The notes under the pieces were generated by a model. That model worked only from the letters and a program-made list of their open reading frames with translations, searched no databases and was not told the origin of the DNA. Below are positions 6,338-10,298 of a DNA stretch of 10,298 bases, in pieces. This stretch comes from Flavobacteriales bacterium (GTDB lineage Bacteria; Bacteroidota; Bacteroidia; Flavobacteriales_D; Crocinitomicaceae). How positions within the stretch are numbered: position 1 is the stretch's first letter; each line of letters opens with the position of its first letter. The position numbers were made by a program, and so were the translations under genes. The stretch lies in assembly GCA_018665005.1 (NCBI GenBank), contig JABJEE010000251.1, positions 1-10,298 of the forward strand. The letters run 5' to 3'.

Positions 6338-6847
6338 TTATTCTATTCCCATCTCATACAAGATGTCATCACTTATGTCGTATTCACTTAAAGCATATAT
6401 CAAGCTACTTTGATTGGCCTTATCAAAAATCAAATCATACCCATCACTCTTAGCGAGTTTTTTAAGAGCCGTAAAAATACGATCCTGAATCGGTTTTATC
6501 AATTCCTGCCTCTTTTGAAAGTAGTCTCCTTCAGATCCAAAATGAAGGGTCTGAAGTTCTAATGCTTCTTGCTCTAAGTTTTCAATTTCTTGTTGTCGTT
6601 TTTCTTTTTCTTCTTTCGGCAACAGAATTTCTTCGCGTTCGAAGTTGTTCTTTTTCTTTTTTATGGCCTCGTAACGATCTTCTATTTCTTTAGTCCATCG
6701 TTCTGCAAGCTTGTCCAATTTGTCTTTTGCCTCAACATATTCCGGTACTTTACTCATTATGTAGTCCGAATCTATATAGGCATAGGATTGACTATTGGCA
6801 AAGGTTGTGCCAAAAATCAAAACAAACATAAAAATATACTTCATCAT
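6338..6847 (-). CDS. OmpH/Skp-like periplasmic chaperone (first of pair)
   Basis: This is a 169-residue OmpH/Skp-family protein. The signal peptide MMKYIFMFVLIFGTTFANSQ ends in a plausible cleavage site at NSQ-S. YAYIDSDYIMSKVPEYVEAK is the typical start of the mature domain. Residues about 40-105 are a charged coiled coil (KKKKNNFEREEILLPKEEKE), and KSDGYDLIFDKANQSSLIYA (134-153) is the characteristic C-terminal strand region. The start is ATG 6847 (or the adjacent ATG 6844). An in-frame TTG at 6856 would add three residues but lies in the palindrome described below. In most Bacteroidota I recall, bamA lies directly upstream of this pair. Here the upstream gene is fumC, which ends 54 bases away. 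Confidence 0.92.
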   Translation of the reverse strand: MMKYIFMFVLIFGTTFANSQSYAYIDSDYIMSKVPEYVEAKDKLDKLAERWTKEIEDRYEAIKKKKNNFEREEILLPKEEKEKRQQEIENLEQEALELQTLHFGSEGDYFQKRQELIKPIQDRIFTALKKLAKSDGYDLIFDKANQSSLIYALSEYDISDDILYEMGIE

Positions 6848-6850
6848 GGT

Positions 6851-6870
6851 GTTCAATTGAACAATTGAAC
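6851..6870. promoter_or_regulatory. 20-bp perfect dyad in the ompH leader
   Basis: GTTCAATTGAACAATTGAAC is an inverted repeat with 9-bp arms (GTTCAATTG/CAATTGAAC) and a 2-base centre. It also contains a second perfect 12-bp palindrome, GTTCAATTGAAC (6851-6862). It ends 3 bases before the ompH ATG. It is too AT-rich and has no T-run, so it is not a good terminator for fumC. An operator or a leader structure are both possible. Confidence 0.45.
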
Positions 6871-6872
6871 GG

Positions 6873-6880
6873 CGAAGATA
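6873..6880 (-). promoter_or_regulatory. -7-like box before the ompH pair
   Basis: The minus strand reads TATCTTCG, one mismatch from TAnnTTTG. No TTTG is found at the -33 distance. It would start transcription near 6866, inside the dyad. Readthrough from fumC is the alternative source of ompH mRNA. Confidence 0.3.
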
Positions 6881-6901
6881 CGTAATTATTGTAAAGGAGC
6901 G

Positions 6902-8293
6902 TTAATGGCCTATCATCTTTGAAGGATCCACAATTTCGTCATATTCACTTTCTGTAACGTGACCAAGCCCCACAGCTGCCTCCTTTAGAGTTGTTCCATT
7001 TTTATGAGCGTACTTAGCGATCTCCGCTGCTTTGTAATAACCTATTTTGGTGTTAAGGGCCGTGACAAGCATCAGCGAATTTTCAAGATGCTTTTTGACT
7101 ATCGGCTCATTTGCTTTGATTCCTGCAGCACAGTTTTCATTAAAGGAATTACAAGCGTCTCCAATCAGTCGAGCTGACTCCAATACATTATAAGCCATAA
7201 CTGGCTTAAATACATTCAATTCAAAATGACCGTTAGATCCCGCTATTGAAACCGTTACATCATTTCCCATAACTTGAGCACATACCATGGTAAGGGCCTC
7301 GGGTTGAGTTGGGTTTACCTTCCCTGGCATTATGGATGATCCCGGTTCGTTTTCAGGAAGTAATAATTCCCCTATTCCGCAACGAGGACCCGATGAAAGC
7401 ATACGGATATCATTACCAATCTTCATTAATGAAACTGCCGTCCTTTTTAATGCCCCCGAAAGCTCAACAATCGCATCGTGAGCCGCCAATGCCTCAAACT
7501 TGTTCTCAGCTGTTTCAAATGGCAAACCAGTAAACTCAGCTATCTTTTTTGCTACCAACACGTCGTAACCCTTTGGAGTGTTTAGCCCCGTGCCCACAGC
7601 TGTTCCTCCAAGAGCGAGTTCTTTAACTGCTTCAAGTGAGCTGTGAATCGTTTTTAACGATTTGTTTAGCTGTGTAACATAAGCACTAAACTCCTGTCCT
7701 AATGTTAGAGGTGTCGCATCCATAAAATGCGTCCTCCCAGTTTTGACGATGTCTTTAAATTCTATTGCCTTTTCCTTCAATGTATCCCTGAGGTTTTTAA
7801 TTCCCGGCACGGTGATGTCGATGACCTGCTTGTAGGCTGCAATATGCATTGCCGTTGGAAATGTGTCATTGGATGATTGAGATTTATTCACATCATCGTT
7901 TGGGTTTAATATTTTTTCCGTGTCGGTGAGTAAGCCGTCACTAATCACGTGAGCTCTATTGGATATCACTTCATTACAATTCATGTTGGACTGTGTACCT
8001 GAACCCGTCTGCCAAACAACAAGTGGAAACTGATCGTCATGTTGCCCAGCTAGAATTTCATCACACACCTTACTAATCAAGTCTTTTTTCGCAGAAGGAA
8101 GCACTCCAAGATCAAAATTGGCATGAGCTGCGGCTTTTTTCAAATGAGCAAATGCATGGATAATTTCAATAGGCATAGAGGCTTCCGGACCTATCTTAAA
8201 ATTGTTTCGTGAACGTTCCGTTTGTGCTCCCCAATATTTATCTGCTGGGACCCTCACCTCTCCCATCGTATCTTTTTCTATTCTATATTGCAT
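6902..8293 (-). CDS. fumC: Class II fumarate hydratase
   Basis: The enzyme converts fumarate and L-malate in the TCA cycle and needs no iron-sulfur cluster. Over 463 residues (normal length) it shows RIEKDTMGEVRVPADKYWGAQTERS-type N-terminal sequence, TGSGTQSNMNCNEV (96-109), QSSNDTFPTAMH (139-150), GRTHFMDATPLTLGQE (186-201, with catalytic His189), and the superfamily signature GSSIMPGKVNPTQ (318-330) with the catalytic Ser. These match fumarase and not aspartase or argininosuccinate lyase; FumC and aspartase are close relatives, but PADKYWGAQTERSRNNFKIG and HFMDATP favour fumarase. The ATG at 8293 gives the usual start. It is divergent from the small membrane protein gene, with 67 bp between, and is followed after 54 bp by the ompH pair. 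Confidence 0.96.
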   Translation of the reverse strand: MQYRIEKDTMGEVRVPADKYWGAQTERSRNNFKIGPEASMPIEIIHAFAHLKKAAAHANFDLGVLPSAKKDLISKVCDEILAGQHDDQFPLVVWQTGSGTQSNMNCNEVISNRAHVISDGLLTDTEKILNPNDDVNKSQSSNDTFPTAMHIAAYKQVIDITVPGIKNLRDTLKEKAIEFKDIVKTGRTHFMDATPLTLGQEFSAYVTQLNKSLKTIHSSLEAVKELALGGTAVGTGLNTPKGYDVLVAKKIAEFTGLPFETAENKFEALAAHDAIVELSGALKRTAVSLMKIGNDIRMLSSGPRCGIGELLLPENEPGSSIMPGKVNPTQPEALTMVCAQVMGNDVTVSIAGSNGHFELNVFKPVMAYNVLESARLIGDACNSFNENCAAGIKANEPIVKKHLENSLMLVTALNTKIGYYKAAEIAKYAHKNGTTLKEAAVGLGHVTESEYDEIVDPSKMIGH

Positions 8294-8360
8294 TTTATAA
8301 TGAATTATTGAGTTAATTTTTTTAATTTTGTTTTCAATTATAGTTCAAAAATAATAGAAC

Positions 8361-8516
8361 ATGAGCACTTTCGGTATAGTTTTATTCCTTTTAATTGGCG
8401 GTATGGCCTTTTGGATGTTGTTATTTCTAATGGGATTTATCTTGCCGTACTGGATTACACTTGGTATTTTCGAGCATCTTCGCACGAAAAGAGTGCTTGA
8501 TGATGAAGAGAAATAA
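8361..8516 (+). CDS. 51-residue membrane protein of unknown function
   Basis: ATG 8361 to TAA 8514-8516 encodes 51 residues starting MSTFGIVLFLLIGGMAFWML. Residues about 5-37 are strongly hydrophobic (one long or two tight membrane segments, with Pro29 between), followed by a charged end, HLRTKRVLDDEEK. The Arg/Lys cluster after the membrane part predicts a cytoplasmic C-terminus by the positive-inside rule. The frame has a clean start and stop, begins exactly where the fumC spacer ends, and has the composition of a real membrane protein. I do not recognise a family. Similar very small genes are often missed. A small membrane regulator or toxin-like peptide are possible, but nothing here supports a specific role. 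There is no convincing promoter in the 67-bp spacer. Confidence 0.6.
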   Translation: MSTFGIVLFLLIGGMAFWMLLFLMGFILPYWITLGIFEHLRTKRVLDDEEK

Positions 8517-8570
8517 ACTCTTTATTAAATAAATCTCTTTCAATTTAATTTTTTCGTTTTACCTCTTTGA

Positions 8571-8600
8571 TTCATCAAAAACTGATGGAAGTCATTTTTT
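8571..8600 (+). terminator. Weak terminator-like hairpin after the small membrane gene
   Basis: TTCATC (8571-8576) can pair with GATG-GAA (8584-8590) with one bulge, followed four bases later by six T. The stem is short and the T-run is offset, so this is only a candidate. The rest of 8517-8671 is AT-rich spacer. Confidence 0.25.
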
Positions 8601-8616
8601 AGGTGGAAAATCTTCA

Positions 8617-8645
8617 TTTCCTTTGACGTGAAATAATTATCTTCG
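8617..8645 (+). promoter_or_regulatory. Promoter candidate for the TDO-family gene
   Basis: TATCTTCG at 8638-8645 is one mismatch from TAnnTTTG and is identical to the box before ompH. TTTC lies 17 bases upstream (8617-8620), a poor -33 match; a true TTTG at 8622-8625 is too close. Transcription would start near 8652, about 20 bases before the ATG, which is a sensible leader. Confidence 0.35.
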
Positions 8646-8671
8646 AACATCAAAATTGAAACCTTCATTTT

Positions 8672-9661
8672 ATGGAAATAACACCTGATATTAAGAAACG
8701 ACTTGAATTACTACGTGACAAGTATGCAGCGATTGGGCAAGATTTAAACTCATACCTCGACGGTTTAATCTTTGCCAACCCATTGGTTTATTGGGATTAT
8801 ATTGAGGTTGATGCTTTATTGAGCTTGCAAAAACCAAAAACCGATTTTCCTGATGAAAAGATCTTTATTGTTTATCATCAAATAACAGAGCTTTATTTTA
8901 ACCTCATTGAACATGAAGTTGACCAAATATGTAGAAACGGAAAAGTAATTTCCGATACGGGTCAGGATCTTGGATGGAATGAAACCCTTGATGTTGAGTT
9001 TTTTGTTGCACGATTAAAGAGATGTAACATGTATTTTGAAACCTTAATCCGCTCATTTGATGTGATGCGACTTGGCATGGAGAAGGATCAATTTACCAAA
9101 TTCAGAATGTCTCTTCTTTCTTCAAGTGGTTTTCAAACTGCAGCCTACAGAAGAATAGAGATAAGCTGTACTGATTTAAGGTATTTGGTTTACGAAAGTG
9201 AAAGAAAACGTTTATGGGATTCTGATATACACGAACAATTAGATAACGTGTATTGGAGAAGAGGTGCCGTTATTGAAGAAACTGGTGAAAAAACACTTAC
9301 TCTTAAAGATTTTGAAGCCAAATACCTTAATACCTTTCATGATTTTGCAGACGAGTATCAGCCAATAAATATTTGGCAAAAATTCAAGTCATTGTCTAAG
9401 GATGATCAAAATAATCCCAATGTATTAAAAGAGCTAAGAGAGCTTGATGTTAATGTCAATGTAAACTGGCCATTAATTCACTATAGGACCGCCGTTCATT
9501 ATCTTGCTAAAGGTACCGGTGAGGAAAAGGGGACGGGAGGAACCAATTGGCAAAAATATCTACCTCCTCGCTTTCAACGAAGAATCTTTTATCCAGCACT
9601 GTGGACAGAAGAAGAAATACAGGATTGGGGAAAGAAATGGGTTGAAAACGTGCTTAAATAA
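8672..9661 (+). CDS. Tryptophan 2,3-dioxygenase family protein
   Basis: TDO is a cytoplasmic heme enzyme that opens the indole ring of L-tryptophan to N-formylkynurenine, the first step of kynurenine breakdown. In these 329 residues, visible family features are FIVYHQITELYFNLIEHE (65-82, with His69 at the distal substrate-side position), KFRMSLLSSSGFQTAAYRRIE (143-163, matching the FR..L..SSGFQ signature), and WPLIHYRTAVHYL (266-278), which holds the likely heme-axial His (270 or 276), followed by the GTGG loop (287-290). Length is somewhat above the roughly 280-300 of well-studied bacterial enzymes and includes a charged insertion around 200-260. No other kynurenine gene is in the window. 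It converges with the solute-binding gene, with 2 bp between stops. The Bacteroidota branch of the family may have a different substrate preference, so tryptophan is inferred. Confidence 0.88.
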   Translation: MEITPDIKKRLELLRDKYAAIGQDLNSYLDGLIFANPLVYWDYIEVDALLSLQKPKTDFPDEKIFIVYHQITELYFNLIEHEVDQICRNGKVISDTGQDLGWNETLDVEFFVARLKRCNMYFETLIRSFDVMRLGMEKDQFTKFRMSLLSSSGFQTAAYRRIEISCTDLRYLVYESERKRLWDSDIHEQLDNVYWRRGAVIEETGEKTLTLKDFEAKYLNTFHDFADEYQPINIWQKFKSLSKDDQNNPNVLKELRELDVNVNVNWPLIHYRTAVHYLAKGTGEEKGTGGTNWQKYLPPRFQRRIFYPALWTEEEIQDWGKKWVENVLK

Positions 9662-9663
9662 AT

Positions 9664-10298
9664 TTATTTTATTGGCTTTATGTACGCCTCAGAGAAATCA
9701 ATAATGCCAAAAGAATTCATGTTGGCATCTCTTAAATTAAGGTTGTAAACAACAAGCAAGTTTTCAAAATAAACAGGAACCACGGGCGCTTCATTATTCA
9801 TCACGCTTATACATTCGTTAAATAAATCGTTTCTCAGCTTGTCATCTACTTCTATTGCTGACTTTTCAAATACCGCATCAAATTCATCACTTTTATAATT
9901 ACCAAATGAACGAACTGAATTGCCGAAATTATTAGAACTATATGGGATCAAATAAGATTCGGCGTCAGGATAGTCGGGAACGTATGCACCCATCCACATT
10001 TTAGACTCTCCAGCCTGAATCGAATTAAGTTTCCCCTGATAAGTTCCTGTCATTAACCTTATTTTCAAGCCCAGCTTTTTATTTAGATCATTAACGAGAT
10101 AATTGCACCAATCCATCTCTGAAGAACCCTCTTCAACATTGGCATAAAAAACCAGGCTATCTCCTCTATAATTACTCCTCCGTAAGTGGTACTTTGCCAA
10201 TTGTAAATTATAAGCCCTTGCAGGAGAATGATTGGATTGAAAATAAACCCCTTGAGGTAAAATCCCATTTAATGCTGGGTTGGATTCTCCAAATAGAA
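9664..10298 (-). CDS. Family 5 solute-binding protein, Opp/Dpp-like (partial, N-terminus outside)
   Basis: The minus frame is open from the right edge to TAA at 9664-9666, about 211 residues. It should be read through to the edge, not started at the internal ATG 10200, because family sequence continues upstream: NPALNGILPQGVYFQS followed by SPARAYNLQMAKYHLRRSNY is the typical P..G.LP.G ... A..LL..A.Y stretch of OppA/DppA proteins. Further on, the segment with WMGAYVPDYPDAESYLIPY and FGNYKSDEFDAVFEKSA and the closing NDLFNECISVMNNEAPVVPV match the family's C-terminal lobe (W..DYPDP..., N..Y.N..FD.L...A..., E.APV.P.Y). These are extracytoplasmic proteins that deliver peptides or other solutes to ABC importers. 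The signal peptide or lipobox and any transporter genes lie outside, and the ligand cannot be told. Confidence 0.88.
   Translation of the reverse strand, partial: LFGESNPALNGILPQGVYFQSNHSPARAYNLQLAKYHLRRSNYRGDSLVFYANVEEGSSEMDWCNYLVNDLNKKLGLKIRLMTGTYQGKLNSIQAGESKMWMGAYVPDYPDAESYLIPYSSNNFGNSVRSFGNYKSDEFDAVFEKSAIEVDDKLRNDLFNECISVMNNEAPVVPVYFENLLVVYNLNLRDANMNSFGIIDFSEAYIKPIK

Noticed and set aside
6590..6868. Plus-strand Phe-rich frame that looks like a membrane protein
   Set aside because: It is antisense to the Lys/Glu-rich coiled coil of ompH; AAA/GAA codons read as Phe on the other strand.
10083..10268. Minus-strand frame with a hydrophobic start at the right edge
   Set aside because: It overlaps the solute-binding protein frame, which has clear family motifs through the same bases.
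1..10298. tRNA, rRNA, CRISPR array, IS element, prophage or toxin-antitoxin or defence module
   Set aside because: No cloverleaf, direct-repeat array, transposase, integrase or defence-family motif was seen; all sizeable genes are housekeeping or transport.

Overview
The window looks like ordinary core chromosome from a member of the Bacteroidota, most likely Flavobacteriales-like. The reasons are low G+C, no clear Shine-Dalgarno sequences before the genes, promoter boxes of the Bacteroidota type (TTTG, then TAnnTTTG), a DUF4296-like lipoprotein, tandem OmpH/Skp genes next to murI, a prs-rplY pair, and the family version of dihydroorotase. There is no rRNA, tRNA, IS element, phage gene or CRISPR array. 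No gap between genes exceeds 300 bases, and the sequence shows no clear sign of recent gene transfer.

Layout from left to right. The 5' part of an ABC exporter gene (membrane domain) runs leftwards off the left edge (1-675). Divergent from it is prs (PRPP synthase) followed by rplY (L25/Ctc), closed by a strong intrinsic terminator at about 2437-2463. Next comes a tightly overlapping rightward unit: a polyprenol-phosphate mannose synthase-like glycosyltransferase, dihydroorotase (pyrC) and a small DUF4296-like lipoprotein, joined by ATGA and TAATG junctions. Facing it is a long leftward block: fumC, two OmpH/Skp-like periplasmic chaperones, an intrinsic terminator, and murI (glutamate racemase), whose end overlaps the lipoprotein gene by 6 bp. 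Divergent from fumC is a 51-residue membrane protein gene (8361-8516) and then a tryptophan 2,3-dioxygenase-family gene. The right edge holds the 3' part of a leftward gene for a family 5 (Opp/Dpp-like) solute-binding protein.

The genes serve housekeeping roles. Prs supplies PRPP and PyrC makes dihydroorotate for pyrimidines. MurI supplies D-glutamate for peptidoglycan. The OmpH pair probably serves outer-membrane protein assembly, FumC the TCA cycle, L25 the ribosome, and the TDO-family enzyme tryptophan breakdown. The mannosyltransferase-like gene points to envelope glycan or lipoprotein modification.

I found no convincing new multi-gene system. The items most worth a second look are small: the unannotated 51-residue membrane protein, a 20-bp dyad in the ompH leader, promoter boxes that move the prs start or lie against start codons (murI, ABC exporter), a Gln in place of the first metal His in PyrC, and the coupling of pyrC to a lipoprotein gene. 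All start choices, promoters and functions are from reading the sequence; no database search was run.
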